Shown: positions 35,388 to 45,476, numbered from the stretch's first letter. The stretch: 64,000 nucleotides of DNA from Lachnospiraceae bacterium AF51-6-b8A (GCA_027682585.1 JAQCZH010000001.1:62001-126000), one strand, 5' to 3'. Notes: generated by a model from the sequence alone, not told the origin. Translations and numbers: made by a program.

Positions 35388-35437
35388 GATAACCATGCAA
35401 AAACAAATGTCCGTCTGGTAAAGACAAGGAGCTGAAT

Positions 35438-36529
35438 ATGAGTGGAAAATTAAGAGTTGGTATCTTAGGCGCAACCGGAATGGTGGGACAGCGGTTTATT
35501 GCTCTGCTGGAGAATCATCCCTGGTTTCATGTTGCCCTTGTGGCGGCTTCTCCCAGGTCTGCAGGCAAGACTTATGAGCAGGCAGTTGAGGGTCGCTGGA
35601 AGATGGATACACCCATTCCGGCGGATGTTGCCAAGCTGGTCTTGAAAAATGTCAATGAAGTGGAGGCGGTTGCTTCTGAAGTGGATTTCGTCTTCTCCGC
35701 TGTTGATATGTCCAAGGATCAGATTCGGGAGATTGAAGAGGCCTACGCCAAGACGGAGACACCAGTTGTCTCCAATAACTCCGCGCATCGCTGGACACCG
35801 GATGTTCCCATGGTTGTTCCCGAGATTAATCCGGAACACTTTGCAGTGATCAAGTACCAGAAGGAGCGTCTGGGAACCAGGCGGGGCTTCATTGCCGTGA
35901 AGCCCAACTGTTCCATTCAGTCCTACGCTCCGGTTCTGTCCGCCTGGAAGAAGTTTGAGCCGACAGAGGCGGTGGTGTCCACCTATCAGGCCATCTCCGG
36001 CGCAGGCAAGAACTTTAAGGACTGGCCGGAAATGATGGGCAATATCATTCCCTTTATCTCCGGGGAAGAGGAGAAGTCCGAGAAGGAACCCCTGCGCATC
36101 TGGGGTCATGTGGATGATATAAAGAAGTGTATTGTCCCCTCAGAGGACATGAAGATTACTTCCCAGTGTATCCGTGTTCCTGTTTTGTATGGACATACGG
36201 CGACTGTCTTTGTCAATTTCAGGCAGAATCCAACCAGGGATCAGCTGATTGAGGCTATGGAATCTTTCAGGGGCCTGCCGCAGGAACTTGCGCTTCCCTC
36301 TGCGCCGAAGCAGTTTATTCAGTACCTGACGGAGGACAATCGTCCTCAGGTTGCTCTGGATGTGAACTACGAGAGAGGTTTCGGCGTCTCCGTCGGACGC
36401 CTTCGCGAAGATTCGATCTTTGACTGGAAGTTCGTCGGCCTGTCGCATAACACCGTCCGCGGTGCTGCAGGCGGAGCTGTGCTGTGCGCAGAACTTTTGA
36501 CTGCGCAGAAATACATCACAGCCAAGTAA
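35438..36529 (+). CDS. asd: Aspartate-semialdehyde dehydrogenase
   Basis: A 363-residue NADP-dependent enzyme making aspartate semialdehyde for lysine, threonine and methionine synthesis. It belongs to the archaeal/fungal-type branch: N-terminal LRVGILGATGMVGQRFIALLENHPWF, catalytic cysteine in AVKPNCSIQSY near residue 158, and the catalytic histidine region VPVLYGHTATVFV. The protein is somewhat longer than the classical bacterial enzyme of about 340 residues. The ATG follows AGGAGCTGAAT. Confidence 0.93.
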   Translation: MSGKLRVGILGATGMVGQRFIALLENHPWFHVALVAASPRSAGKTYEQAVEGRWKMDTPIPADVAKLVLKNVNEVEAVASEVDFVFSAVDMSKDQIREIEEAYAKTETPVVSNNSAHRWTPDVPMVVPEINPEHFAVIKYQKERLGTRRGFIAVKPNCSIQSYAPVLSAWKKFEPTEAVVSTYQAISGAGKNFKDWPEMMGNIIPFISGEEEKSEKEPLRIWGHVDDIKKCIVPSEDMKITSQCIRVPVLYGHTATVFVNFRQNPTRDQLIEAMESFRGLPQELALPSAPKQFIQYLTEDNRPQVALDVNYERGFGVSVGRLREDSIFDWKFVGLSHNTVRGAAGGAVLCAELLTAQKYITAK

Positions 36530-36735
36530 TTGCGGAGATTCTGCCGTATTTGCCATATCCGCCCAGAGAAGAAGCTGTGAGGCGGACAAAGCCGCAGGAG
36601 ACAGGGATTTATGACAATGGAATGCTTGCGGGGGTTCTTGTGAAAGAGCAAAGTGAGCAGGCCGGTCATCCGGCAGCCCAAGTGAAAGATCATCCGGAAG
36701 CTCAACTGCGGTGAGAACAGAAAAGAGGAGAAAAT

Positions 36736-37983
36736 ATGTATACATGGGAGGACATTTATCAGGAAGATCCGCAGGTAGCGGATGCGATTCGGGCGGAGTA
36801 TGACAGACAGGCCGATCACATTGAATTGATTGCCTCAGAGAACTGGGTATCCCCCGCCGTCATGTCGGCCATGGGATCTGTTCTGACCAATAAGTATGCT
36901 GAGGGGTATCCGGGACACCGCTATTATGGCGGATGTCAGAATGTCGATGTGGTCGAGCAGCTGGCGATTGATCGTGCCAAAGAGCTCTTTGGCGCGGAGT
37001 ATGTCAATGTCCAGCCCCACTCCGGGGCCCAGGCCAATATGGCAGTGGAAATGGCGGTTTTAAAGCCTGGGGATACTCTGATGGGCATGGCCTTAGATCA
37101 GGGAGGGCACCTGACCCACGGGTCTGCCGTCAACTTCTCCGGTCTCTACTTCAATATTGTGCCCTACGGGGTCAATGAGGACGGCCTGATTGACTATGAG
37201 GAGGTTCTTCGCATTGCCAAAGAGTGCAGGCCCAGGATGATCATCGCAGGCGCTTCTGCCTATGCCAGAACGATCGATTTTCAGAAGTTCAGAGAGATCG
37301 CGGATCAGGTCGGAGCAATCCTCATGGTGGATATGGCTCATATTGCGGGTCTGGTAGCAGCAGGATTGCACCAGAACCCGGTTCCCTATGCTCATGTTGT
37401 GACAACGACGACCCATAAGACCCTGCGCGGGCCCCGCGGCGGTCTGATTCTCTCCACCGAGGACTTTGCCAGAGAGTATAAGCTCAACCGCTATGTCTTC
37501 CCCGGTGTCCAGGGAGGCCCTCTTATGCATGTCATTGCCGCCAAGGCAGTCTGTCTTAAGGAAGCACTGGATCCGTCCTTTAAGGTCTATATGACGCGGG
37601 TCGCAAGAAATGCCAAGGCCTTAGCTAAGGGACTGAAAGAGCGCGGCTTAAGCATTGTCTCCGGTGATACAGACAATCATCTGATGCTGCTGGATCTGAC
37701 GCCCTTCCAGGAGACAGGTAAGAATGTGGAACAGTGGCTGGATCAAGCGCACATTACGGCCAATAAGAATACCATTCCCAATGATCCCCAATCTGCATTT
37801 ACCACCTCCGGCATCCGTCTGGGAACCCCCGCAGCAACAAGCCGCGGCCTGAGGGAAGAGGATTTCGATCAGGTGGCGGAGGCGATTGCCATCATTGTCA
37901 AGGACAAGGAGGCGGGAATTCCAAGAGCCAGAGCAATTGTAGACAGTCTGACGAAGAAGTACCCTCTTTCAGCGGCATTCTAG
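36736..37983 (+). CDS. glyA: Serine hydroxymethyltransferase
   Basis: A 415-residue PLP enzyme interconverting serine and glycine while loading one-carbon units on tetrahydrofolate. The N-terminal [16 protein letters not shown] and [19 protein letters not shown], the cofactor lysine in [16 protein letters not shown] near residue 226, and [16 protein letters not shown] are conserved. The ATG is preceded by AGAGGAGAAAA. The 206-base gap after asd has no recognisable riboswitch. Confidence 0.96.
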   Translation: MYTWEDIYQEDPQVADAIRAEYDRQADHIELIASENWVSPAVMSAMGSVLTNKYAEGYPGHRYYGGCQNVDVVEQLAIDRAKELFGAEYVNVQPHSGAQANMAVEMAVLKPGDTLMGMALDQGGHLTHGSAVNFSGLYFNIVPYGVNEDGLIDYEEVLRIAKECRPRMIIAGASAYARTIDFQKFREIADQVGAILMVDMAHIAGLVAAGLHQNPVPYAHVVTTTTHKTLRGPRGGLILSTEDFAREYKLNRYVFPGVQGGPLMHVIAAKAVCLKEALDPSFKVYMTRVARNAKALAKGLKERGLSIVSGDTDNHLMLLDLTPFQETGKNVEQWLDQAHITANKNTIPNDPQSAFTTSGIRLGTPAATSRGLREEDFDQVAEAIAIIVKDKEAGIPRARAIVDSLTKKYPLSAAF

Positions 37984-38129
37984 GAGAATTGCAGAGGATG
38001 CGTGTTGGCGCTCTTTTATGGGATGCACTTTGGCTCTCTGATTGCATTTTCAAGCGGCGATTACTATAATTGGAACGTGTGATTTGTGTTCGTAGAATGT
38101 GATGGGCCTGGAGAAAAGAGGAGTGATCC

Positions 38130-39434
38130 ATGATTGATATTAAGTTCTTAAGAGAGAATCCGGAACTTGTAAAAGAGAATATCAGAAAGAAGTTTCAGGA
38201 GCACAAGCTTGTCCTGGTCGATGAGGTGATCGAACTGGACGAGAAGGTTCGGGCTCTAAAGGGCGAAGGCGATGACCTGCGCGCCAGGAGGAATGAACTG
38301 TCCAGGCAGATCGGGTCTCTGATGAAGGAGGGAAGACGTCAGGAGGCGGAGGACGTCAAGGCTCAGGTTACCGCCAACGCCGATCGTCTCAAGGCCATCG
38401 AGGAAGAGGAGAGAGAACTCTCTGAGAAGCTGACCAGGGATATGATGGTCATTCCCAATATCATTGATGATTCTGTCCCGATTGGTCCCGATGACTCCTG
38501 CAATGTGGAGATTGAGAAGTTTGGCGAGCCCTTTGTCCCTGACTATCCGATTCCCTATCACACGGATATTATGGAGGCTTTTGACGGCATCGATATGGAT
38601 GCGGCCGGCAAAGTCGCCGGCAACGGCTTCTATTATCTGATGGGAGATATCGCGCGGCTGCATTCCGCCTGCCTGGCCTATGCCCGTGACTTTATGATCA
38701 ATAAGGGCTTTACTTATGTGATCCCCCCCTATATGATCCATGGCAATGTGGTGTCCGGCGTCATGTCTTTTGATGAGATGGACTCCATGATGTACAAGAT
38801 TGAGGGGGAGGATCTCTATCTGATCGGTACTTCTGAACACTCCATGATCGGCAAGTTCATTGATACCTTAAATGATGAGGAGAATCTTCCCTACACCTAT
38901 ACCTCTTATTCTCCATGTTTTCGCAAGGAGAAGGGGGCCCACGGCATTGAGGAGAGAGGCGTTTATCGAATCCACCAGTTTGAGAAGCAGGAGATGATCG
39001 TCGTCTGCAGGCCTGAGGAAGCCTGGGACTGGTATAACAGGCTCTGGTCTAATACGGTTGAGCTCTTTTGCTCCATGGATATCCCGGTGCGCACCTTAGA
39101 GTGCTGTTCCGGTGATCTGGCTGATCTCAAGGTCAAATCCTGTGATGTCGAAGCCTGGTCACCCCGCCAGAAGAAGTATTTCGAAGTCGGCTCCTGTTCC
39201 AACCTGGGTGATGCCCAGGCAAGACGCCTGAAGATTCGCGTTAAGGATAAGGATGGCAATAAGTACTTCGCTACTACCCTGAACAATACCTGTGTTGCCC
39301 CTCCCCGTATGTTGATTGCCTTCCTGGAGAACAATCTGCAGGCTGACGGCTCGGTTAGGATTCCCGAAGTTTTGCAGCCTTATATGGGAGGCACCAAGTT
39401 ACTTCTTCCCAAACATCCTATGAAGAAGAACTGA
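38130..39434 (+). CDS. serS: Seryl-tRNA synthetase
   Basis: A 434-residue class II synthetase charging tRNA-Ser. The first 110 residues form the long antiparallel coiled-coil that grips the tRNA variable arm (DEKVRALKGEGDDLRARRNELSRQIGSLM). Motif 2 is in SYSPCFRKEKGAHGIEERGVYRIHQFEKQE, and motif 3 in a slightly divergent NNTCVAPPRMLIAFLENN. CSNLGDAQARRLKIRVKDKDG is in the active site; bacterial enzymes usually have CSNFxDFQARR here, so this is a divergent form. The upstream region has a TATAAT-like box (ACTATAAT, near 38066) and no T-box. Confidence 0.94.
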   Translation: MIDIKFLRENPELVKENIRKKFQEHKLVLVDEVIELDEKVRALKGEGDDLRARRNELSRQIGSLMKEGRRQEAEDVKAQVTANADRLKAIEEEERELSEKLTRDMMVIPNIIDDSVPIGPDDSCNVEIEKFGEPFVPDYPIPYHTDIMEAFDGIDMDAAGKVAGNGFYYLMGDIARLHSACLAYARDFMINKGFTYVIPPYMIHGNVVSGVMSFDEMDSMMYKIEGEDLYLIGTSEHSMIGKFIDTLNDEENLPYTYTSYSPCFRKEKGAHGIEERGVYRIHQFEKQEMIVVCRPEEAWDWYNRLWSNTVELFCSMDIPVRTLECCSGDLADLKVKSCDVEAWSPRQKKYFEVGSCSNLGDAQARRLKIRVKDKDGNKYFATTLNNTCVAPPRMLIAFLENNLQADGSVRIPEVLQPYMGGTKLLLPKHPMKKN

Positions 39435-39556
39435 TATGTATCTGAAAAGCACCGTGTGAAAGCGAGAGGGTGTATTTTCCCGTGTATTCTGTGAAGAGAA
39501 GAGGACATTTGCCTTGCGCATTTGCATGAAGTGTTTCACGCTAGAAAGGAGTTCCC

Positions 39557-39796
39557 ATGAAATTAGAATTATTCGGTTTTGAGACTTGTCCCTTCTGTAA
39601 GGTTGTCCGCGCAGAGATCGCAGCCCAGGGGCGCACCGATGTCACGGAGTATGATATCTATAAGGATGACGAGGCTTACAAACGCCTTGTTACTGTTGGC
39701 GGTAAGGAGCAGTGCCCCTGTCTCTTTGTTGATGACAAACCCCTCTATGAGAGCTCTGAGATCATCAGGTTCCTGAAGGAGCATCCGCAGGCTTAA
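39557..39796 (+). CDS. Glutaredoxin-like thiol-disulfide protein
   Basis: A 79-residue thioredoxin-fold protein of the glutaredoxin/NrdH type. The redox motif CPFC is at residues 11-14 after the first strand (KLELFGFETCPFCKVV), a cis-proline lies in QCPCLFVDDKPLYES, and the last helix is SSEIIRFLKEH. An extra CPC in QCPC is unusual. It may reduce ribonucleotide reductase or other thiol enzymes; the partner is not clear from context. A ribosome site AAAGGAG precedes the ATG. Confidence 0.88.
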   Translation: MKLELFGFETCPFCKVVRAEIAAQGRTDVTEYDIYKDDEAYKRLVTVGGKEQCPCLFVDDKPLYESSEIIRFLKEHPQA

Positions 39797-40194
39797 GAAT
39801 TGTAATCTGTATATTTCTGTGCGTTTCAGCAGGCTTACTGGATCAAACATGTTGATAAAATCCCTGCAGTCCTTGGAATAGAGGGCCGTGGGGATTTTAT
39901 TTTTTCGGAGAACTTTGAGGATGGACAAAAGGCGTTGATGAAAAGGGGAAATTCTTTTGTGATCGGCTTTAGAGAGGTTCTGTTTTCCGGAAACGAAATC
40001 AGGCGATCCTGTGTGCTGTACAAGGGCAGATGAAGATTTTTGCGCATGCTGGAGAGTAAATGGGAACGTTCTGTATCCGACGGAAAAGACAGCGTCTTGA
40101 CTTGTCTGTTCAGGCAGGTGTAATATGAGACATCGAAACTAGCAACAGACAAGATGGACTGCTAATTGTATTTTGAACAATCAAAAGTGAGAGA
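39797..40194. other. Intergenic region after the glutaredoxin-like gene
   Basis: About 400 bases without a supportable gene. A weak hairpin lies at about 39867-39905: ATCCC..GGGAT flanking CTGCAGTCCTTGGAATAGAGGGCCGTG, followed by TTTTATTTTTT, which may terminate the upstream gene. Short frames on the minus strand have no ribosome site or family resemblance. Confidence 0.45.
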
Positions 40195-40320
40195 GTCGTT
40201 TCGTGAGCATTCATTGTTATGAACAATCGAATGCACATTCCGCTAGCATTTGATAGACAGCAACAAAATGAACAGGAAATGCATGAGATTCATATGACGG
40301 GCATTTGCTGTGAGATGAAG
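40195..40320. repeat. Intergenic palindromic repeat, copy 3, upstream of lon
   Basis: GCATTCATTGTTATGAACAATCGAATGC (from about 40209) is itself an imperfect palindrome and is followed by ACATTCCGCTAGCATTTGATAG and further ATGAAC/GCATGAGATTCATATG words. It shares its core with the gaps before secDF and after secDF. It lies directly upstream of the lon ribosome site. Confidence 0.5.
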
Positions 40321-40333
40321 GAGGATATATTTT

Positions 40334-42616
40334 ATGACCGTAGTTCCTGTATATAACATCGTCTTAGTGCCGGATGCCAACATGTACCTGCGCACCGAGA
40401 CCTATCAGAATATGACCGGCAAGCCCCCCAAGGTCGGAGAGCGAGTAATGATGATCGCTCTGAGGGAGAGAAAGACCCGTGACCAGTTTGCGCAGGACTC
40501 TTTCTACCCCATCGGTGTGACCGGCGAGGTGATTGAGCACAGCCCGGAGAATGGTTTTCTGGTCATCCGCACCGGAGAACGTCGGAATCTGGATCAGGTG
40601 ACGGTCTACAGCGATCACAGTATCGAACTGGGAGTCAGCAGAAGGGAAGCGGTCGATGATCTTGACCCGGAGTTGGAAAAGGAACATCTGATGAAGCTCA
40701 AGCAGGAGATGATCCGCGCCGCGGCCGGTCAGCCCTGGGAGAGCGGGATCCGCACCTATCTGGCACAGATTGGCAGTATGAATGAAGCCATCGCCATGAT
40801 GAGCCCCTGGATTATGGAGGGAGCCGGGGAGCGTTATGAGCTTTTGGCAGTTGATTCCAACCGGGAGCGAATGGAGCTGGCGGAGAGGATCGCCTACCAG
40901 AATGTGGAGATGAACCGCATCAATACGGAGGCGAAAAATGCCCAGGAAGAGGACTATCAGAAGCTCTACCGGGAGCAGGCCATCAAGAAGCAGATTGATT
41001 ACCTGCAGAAGGAACTGGATCAGATGCACCCGGACAGTGTGTCCGATCTTCGCCGTATGGAACTGGCTATTGATCAGTCCGGAATGCAGGGAGATGCCAA
41101 AAAGGAGGCGAAGAAGGTCTTAAATCGCCTGAAGCAGGAGGGGCAGAACTCTCAGGAATCCGGTATGCTCTATGATTACCTGGATTTTGTCACATCGCTG
41201 TCCTGGAAGAAAGAGAAGGCGGCTGACATTGATCTGAACAAGGCAAGAGGGATTCTGGATGAGGATCACTATGGATTAAAGAAAGTGAAGGAACGCATTA
41301 TTCAGCAGATTGCGGTCATGAACTTGAAGAAGCAGCAGGCCGGTTCGATCCTTCTTTTTGTCGGTGCTCCCGGGACCGGTAAGACCTCCATCGGCAAATC
41401 GATCGCCAGAGCGCTGGATCGGGAATACGTACGGGTCTCTCTGGGGGGTGTCCGCGACGAGGCGGACATCCGCGGTCACAGGAGGACCTATCTGGGAGCC
41501 ATGCCCGGCCGCATTATGGACGGGATCAGTAAGTCAGGTGTCTCCAATCCGGTCATGGTCTTAGATGAGATCGACAAGCTGGGCCAGTCCTACAACGGAG
41601 ATCCTGCCAGTGCTCTTTTGGAGGTGCTGGATCCGGAACAGAATCATACCTTTACTGACCATTACATGAATGTTCCCTATGATCTGTCCGATGTCTTCTT
41701 TATCTGCACCGCCAACGCTCCTGACACGATTCCGGCTCCTCTCTTAAACCGCATGGAAGTCATCTCCTTTCAGGGTTATACGCCCATTGAGAAATATGCA
41801 ATTGCCAGAGAACATCTTTTTGCCAAGAGCCTGGACAAGGTGGGATTGAGCCGGGACCAGATTTCCATCAGTGATGATGCCATCCATGCTCTGATTGAGG
41901 ACTATACCAGAGAGGGAGGTGTCCGGGGGCTCAAGAAGCATATGGATACCATTTGCAGGGTGGCGGCAGTCAGACATCTGGAAGAACCGGATCAGCTGGT
42001 TGAGGTGACAGGAGAGAATCTGCCTGATTTTCTGGATATGAATCCCATGATTCATAATCGGGTCGGGGATTCGGCCAATCCGGGCGTTATCACCGGTCTG
42101 GCCTGGACACCGGTCGGCGGCACCATTCTCTATATTGAGACGATGTTCACGAAGGGAAGCGGCAAGGTTCAGGTGACCGGCCAGCTGGGGGATGTTATGA
42201 AGGAGTCCGCGCAGATTGCGGTCAGCCTGGTCAAAAACCTCTATCCGGACAAATCCGGGGTCTTTGAGGAAAATGATCTGCATATTCATGTTCCTGATGG
42301 GGCGACGCCCAAGGACGGGCCGTCTGCCGGTATCACCCTGGTGACAGCCCTGTCCTCTCTGGTGACTGGTCGGCCGGTTTCGCCCCATCATGCCATGACG
42401 GGAGAGGTGTCTCTGCAGGGGAATGTCAATCCCATCGGTGGGCTTCCTGAGAAGCTGATGGCGGCGCAAAGGGCTGGGGTAAAGACGGTCTTTATCCCAA
42501 GGGATAATGAGCAGGATCTGCGCGATGTGGCGGATGAGGTCAAAGAACAGCTGGAAATCATTCCGGTGGAGAAGGTCCGCGATGTGCTTGGGCAGCTGCA
42601 TTTGTCTGAAGAATGA
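40334..42616 (+). CDS. lon: ATP-dependent Lon protease
   Basis: A 760-residue AAA+ protease degrading misfolded and regulatory proteins. It has an N-terminal substrate-binding domain (residues 1-190), a coiled-coil (about 195-260), and an ATPase domain with Walker A GAPGTGKTSIGKS near residue 343 and Walker B VMVLDEIDK. The proteolytic domain carries catalytic Ser in PKDGPSAGITL near residue 662 and Lys in GGLPEKLMAAQRAG near 705. The ATG follows GAAGGAGGATATATTTT. No CIRCE or CtsR site was recognised in front. Confidence 0.95.
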   Translation: MTVVPVYNIVLVPDANMYLRTETYQNMTGKPPKVGERVMMIALRERKTRDQFAQDSFYPIGVTGEVIEHSPENGFLVIRTGERRNLDQVTVYSDHSIELGVSRREAVDDLDPELEKEHLMKLKQEMIRAAAGQPWESGIRTYLAQIGSMNEAIAMMSPWIMEGAGERYELLAVDSNRERMELAERIAYQNVEMNRINTEAKNAQEEDYQKLYREQAIKKQIDYLQKELDQMHPDSVSDLRRMELAIDQSGMQGDAKKEAKKVLNRLKQEGQNSQESGMLYDYLDFVTSLSWKKEKAADIDLNKARGILDEDHYGLKKVKERIIQQIAVMNLKKQQAGSILLFVGAPGTGKTSIGKSIARALDREYVRVSLGGVRDEADIRGHRRTYLGAMPGRIMDGISKSGVSNPVMVLDEIDKLGQSYNGDPASALLEVLDPEQNHTFTDHYMNVPYDLSDVFFICTANAPDTIPAPLLNRMEVISFQGYTPIEKYAIAREHLFAKSLDKVGLSRDQISISDDAIHALIEDYTREGGVRGLKKHMDTICRVAAVRHLEEPDQLVEVTGENLPDFLDMNPMIHNRVGDSANPGVITGLAWTPVGGTILYIETMFTKGSGKVQVTGQLGDVMKESAQIAVSLVKNLYPDKSGVFEENDLHIHVPDGATPKDGPSAGITLVTALSSLVTGRPVSPHHAMTGEVSLQGNVNPIGGLPEKLMAAQRAGVKTVFIPRDNEQDLRDVADEVKEQLEIIPVEKVRDVLGQLHLSEE

Positions 42617-42644
42617 TATTCTTGACAGGCAGAGAACGCATGGG

Positions 42645-42688
42645 GAAGCTGCGGCAAAACAAACTTTGTTTTGCCGCAGCTTCTTTTC
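42645..42688 (+). terminator. Terminator after lon
   Basis: GAAGCTGCGGCAAAACAAA (42645-42663) and its complement (42665-42683) form a near-continuous palindrome followed by TTTTCC, 30 bases past lon. Confidence 0.85.
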
Positions 42689-42900
42689 CATATAAGAAAA
42701 TATCAGGAACTCTGTCGATGAGCCATTCCTGTAGAGAACTGGCTGGATATGGGCGATCTTATGGGGCGAAGTGCCCGACGGTTGTAATAATATTAAATTT
42801 GTTTGAAAAACAACAGAAAGACGTGGCCGAAGAACTTATGATTAAATTATCAAAAGTAAGCAATAGCTAACGAATTAAGGAAAAGAGCCGGGAGGTGCGT

Positions 42901-44574
42901 ATGATTCGCGTATTGGATTTCAGAAGAAAAGTGGCCGATCTGGCCAAAGAGTATCCAGACTTCATAGAGATTATGGCAGATTTGGGTTTTAAGGAGATTA
43001 CTTCTCCGACGGCTTTAAAGCTGATGGGGAAAGTGATGACTGTGCCAAAGGGAGCGGCGGTCAAGGGAATCCCTCTGGAGAGGATTGTGGATCGTTTTGA
43101 AGAAGCCGGATTTCGCGTGACAGGGCTGCCAGAGAGCTTTTCAAAGAAGCAGGGGAATGGAAAAGCCGCAGTCAATCAAAATGTCGCGGATATACAAAAA
43201 ACCCACTGCGCGGGTCAGGTATTGGAAGAAGTGCAGGGGGCAGGAGAGACAGATGACAGAGAAAAGACAGCAGGGAATCAGGAAAGGGAGGAAGATAAGA
43301 CAGAAGCGGAAGATGAGTATCTGGCTCGCCTGCGCCGGGCAGAAGAGGCCACTGTTACCGGACAGGAGAGAGTCAGTCTTCTTAAAGACTATATCGCGCG
43401 TGTCGGACAGGGAGAAGAATTGGAGTCTGTCCGCAGAGATTTTATTGAGAATTTTGAATCCGTCTCTGTTCATGAGATCGCAGAGGCGGAGCAGTCTCTG
43501 ATTAACGATGGTATGGATCCTGCAGAAGTACAGAAACTCTGTGACTTGCATTCCGCCCTTTTCCACGGGAAGACCGAGGCGGAGGTCTGGGCAGAAGAAG
43601 AGGCTAAGAGTGCTGAGGCCGGTTATAAGATTCCGCAGGGGCATCCGGTGGATTACTTTCACAGGGAGAACGCTGCTCTGGAGAAGAAGTTGAAACGAGC
43701 CAAGCTGGATCTGGGGTTTGGGACAGATCTGAGGAGAATCCAGGAGGAACTGGCCGATTTGAAGCGAGTCCGCACGCTCTATGGAAAGAAGGAGGAGTCC
43801 ATCATGCCTCCCCTGGAGCGTTATGGTATCTCTGGTCCGAGCAACGTCATGTGGGGGGTGGATGATGAGATCAAGGCAGAACTGGGCCGCCTGACCTCTT
43901 CCATGGCGACCGCTCTGGAAAATGATCGCGCGCAGGCTATGTTTGACGCGATCAAAGAGGACATTGCCGCTGTCTACCAGCGCATGGAGGAAATGATCTA
44001 CAAGGAGGAGAAGATCCTTCTGCCCATGGCTATGGAGCACTTCACCCGGGAGGAATGGCTTCTGGTCTATGAAGATCTCTTTGAAATGGGGCCGGTTTTC
44101 ATTGATTCCATCCCCCACTGGGAGGAGGGAGACAGGCTCTTGGAGGAGAAGAGAGCCGCTGCCAGAGCCTCGATTGACTCTGAGGGTATGATTACGTTCG
44201 AGCAGGGAAAGATGTCTCTTGCCCAGCTGCAGGCCATGTTCGACCTGCTTCCCATTGACATCACCTTCATCGACGCCGATGATGTCAATCAGTTCTTCTC
44301 GAACCAGGGCAAGGTTTTTGCCAGACCCAGGTCCGCTCTGGGCCGCAAGGTCTATGACTGCCATCCGGTCCGCATCCGCCCTGTTGTCGAGCAGCTGATC
44401 AGTGAGTTCAAGGAGGGAAGTAGAGACTCCTATGAGCGCTGGATTCCAAACCCTCTCAAGCCGGTCAAGATCCAGTATCTGGCAGTCCGTGACCGGGAGG
44501 GCAAATTTCTGGGGACCCTGGAGCTGGTCCAGGATTTTACCAAGATCAAGAAGGAACTCAGACATTTTCGCTGA
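42901..44574 (+). CDS. DUF1858-DUF438-hemerythrin-PAS multidomain protein
   Basis: A 557-residue soluble protein. In order it has a DUF1858 domain (residues 1-75; YPDFIEIMADLGFKEI and MTVPKGAAVKGIPLERIVDRFEEAGF), a polar linker (about 80-137), a DUF438 domain (about 138-230; LLKDYIARVGQGEELESVRRDF), a hemerythrin-like four-helix region (about 240-400; HPVDYFHRENAALEKKL, EESIMPPLERYGISGPSNVMWGVDDEIK, YKEEKILLPMAMEHF) and a PAS domain at the end (DVNQFFSNQGKVFARPRSALGRKVYDCHP). Such proteins probably sense oxygen, NO or redox through a di-iron site. The ATG at 42901 has GGGAGG upstream; a GTG at 42895 is less well spaced. Confidence 0.85.
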   Translation: MIRVLDFRRKVADLAKEYPDFIEIMADLGFKEITSPTALKLMGKVMTVPKGAAVKGIPLERIVDRFEEAGFRVTGLPESFSKKQGNGKAAVNQNVADIQKTHCAGQVLEEVQGAGETDDREKTAGNQEREEDKTEAEDEYLARLRRAEEATVTGQERVSLLKDYIARVGQGEELESVRRDFIENFESVSVHEIAEAEQSLINDGMDPAEVQKLCDLHSALFHGKTEAEVWAEEEAKSAEAGYKIPQGHPVDYFHRENAALEKKLKRAKLDLGFGTDLRRIQEELADLKRVRTLYGKKEESIMPPLERYGISGPSNVMWGVDDEIKAELGRLTSSMATALENDRAQAMFDAIKEDIAAVYQRMEEMIYKEEKILLPMAMEHFTREEWLLVYEDLFEMGPVFIDSIPHWEEGDRLLEEKRAAARASIDSEGMITFEQGKMSLAQLQAMFDLLPIDITFIDADDVNQFFSNQGKVFARPRSALGRKVYDCHPVRIRPVVEQLISEFKEGSRDSYERWIPNPLKPVKIQYLAVRDREGKFLGTLELVQDFTKIKKELRHFR

Positions 44575-44583
44575 GTGGGCGGA

Positions 44584-45453
44584 CTAGAGCTGATATGTTT
44601 TTGCGAATTCAATAAAACGGGTCACGCTGTCTCTCACATAGACCCCTTTTTTCCATATGATTCCTATCCTGCTTGTGATTTCAGGCTCGATAGGAATTTT
44701 TATGATGTCGTCACAGGCGAGGGGGACAGAGGAGTAGAAGAAGGCCCCGGCAATGTCTTCCAGGATGTATTTTCTGGCAGTGCTGATCTGACTGCTGTAC
44801 ATGATGATATTGGGGGTTATCTCTGCGGCGTGAAAGCGGGACATGATCGTGCGGTTTTGTACGGAGTCGGTATTGAAGAGAATACTGGGCTGGTCTGCCA
44901 ACATTTCAAAAGTAATCGAGTCTTTTTTGGCCAGAGGATTTGTTTTGGAGACGCAGTATACATGACTGTCCGTCTTCATGACCTGGTAATGAAATTTGTC
45001 CACGTTATAAAAATCGAGATTGGCGATGGCGAGGTCTAATTCCTCGCTCTCAACCATTTTGCAGGCACGAACAGAATCGTATTCGAAGAGCTGCAGGGGG
45101 ATACGCGTTTTCTCCTGAAAGGCAAGCATGATCTCTGGGAAAAAGACCGTACTCAGGATTGGCGGGATCCCCAGCCGGATGGATTCATTTCCTCTTGCGG
45201 TCAGAGAAAACTCAGAATAGAGGTCCTGACTGTAGTGCAGGAGATGGTCGGCCTTTTTGTAGAAGGCCTCGCCCTCGGGAGTGAGAGCGAGCTGATTTTT
45301 CCCGTGATTAAAGAGGCGGATATGAAATTCGTTTTCCAGATTTCGGATCGCGACAGAAATGGTCGGCTGGGAGACGTAGAGCTCATTTGCGGCTCTGGTG
45401 ATACTGTGATAACGGCACACAGCGCAGAAATATTCCAGTTGATTTAAGGTCAT
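44584..45453 (-). CDS. LysR-family regulator of the tartrate cluster
   Basis: A 289-residue LysR regulator. The HTH is at the N-terminus (MTLNQLEYFCAVCRYHSITRAANELYVSQPTISVAIRNLENEFHIRLFNHG), followed by an effector-binding domain (IRLGIPPILSTVFFPEIML onward). The ATG at 45453 has AGGAGCC upstream; the open frame extends further but those residues lie in the promoter region. It is divergent from the SLC13 transporter and ttdAB genes, the same arrangement as ttdR in Escherichia coli, so it probably activates them in response to tartrate or a related C4 acid. Confidence 0.88.
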   Translation of the reverse strand: MTLNQLEYFCAVCRYHSITRAANELYVSQPTISVAIRNLENEFHIRLFNHGKNQLALTPEGEAFYKKADHLLHYSQDLYSEFSLTARGNESIRLGIPPILSTVFFPEIMLAFQEKTRIPLQLFEYDSVRACKMVESEELDLAIANLDFYNVDKFHYQVMKTDSHVYCVSKTNPLAKKDSITFEMLADQPSILFNTDSVQNRTIMSRFHAAEITPNIIMYSSQISTARKYILEDIAGAFFYSSVPLACDDIIKIPIEPEITSRIGIIWKKGVYVRDSVTRFIEFAKTYQL

Positions 45454-45476
45454 GTCAGGGCTCCTGTTCTCCGGTA

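Noticed and set aside
36530..36735. Glycine or other riboswitch in front of glyA
   Set aside because: A few riboswitch-like words occur but no conserved core or terminator/antiterminator arrangement.
37984..38129. T-box in front of serS (and of trpS at 49602-49686)
   Set aside because: The gaps are too short and lack stem I, T-box core and terminator elements.
43141..44565. 474-codon minus-strand frame opposite the DUF1858/DUF438 gene
   Set aside because: Shadow of a real multidomain gene; product rich in Leu/Arg/Gln without domain structure.
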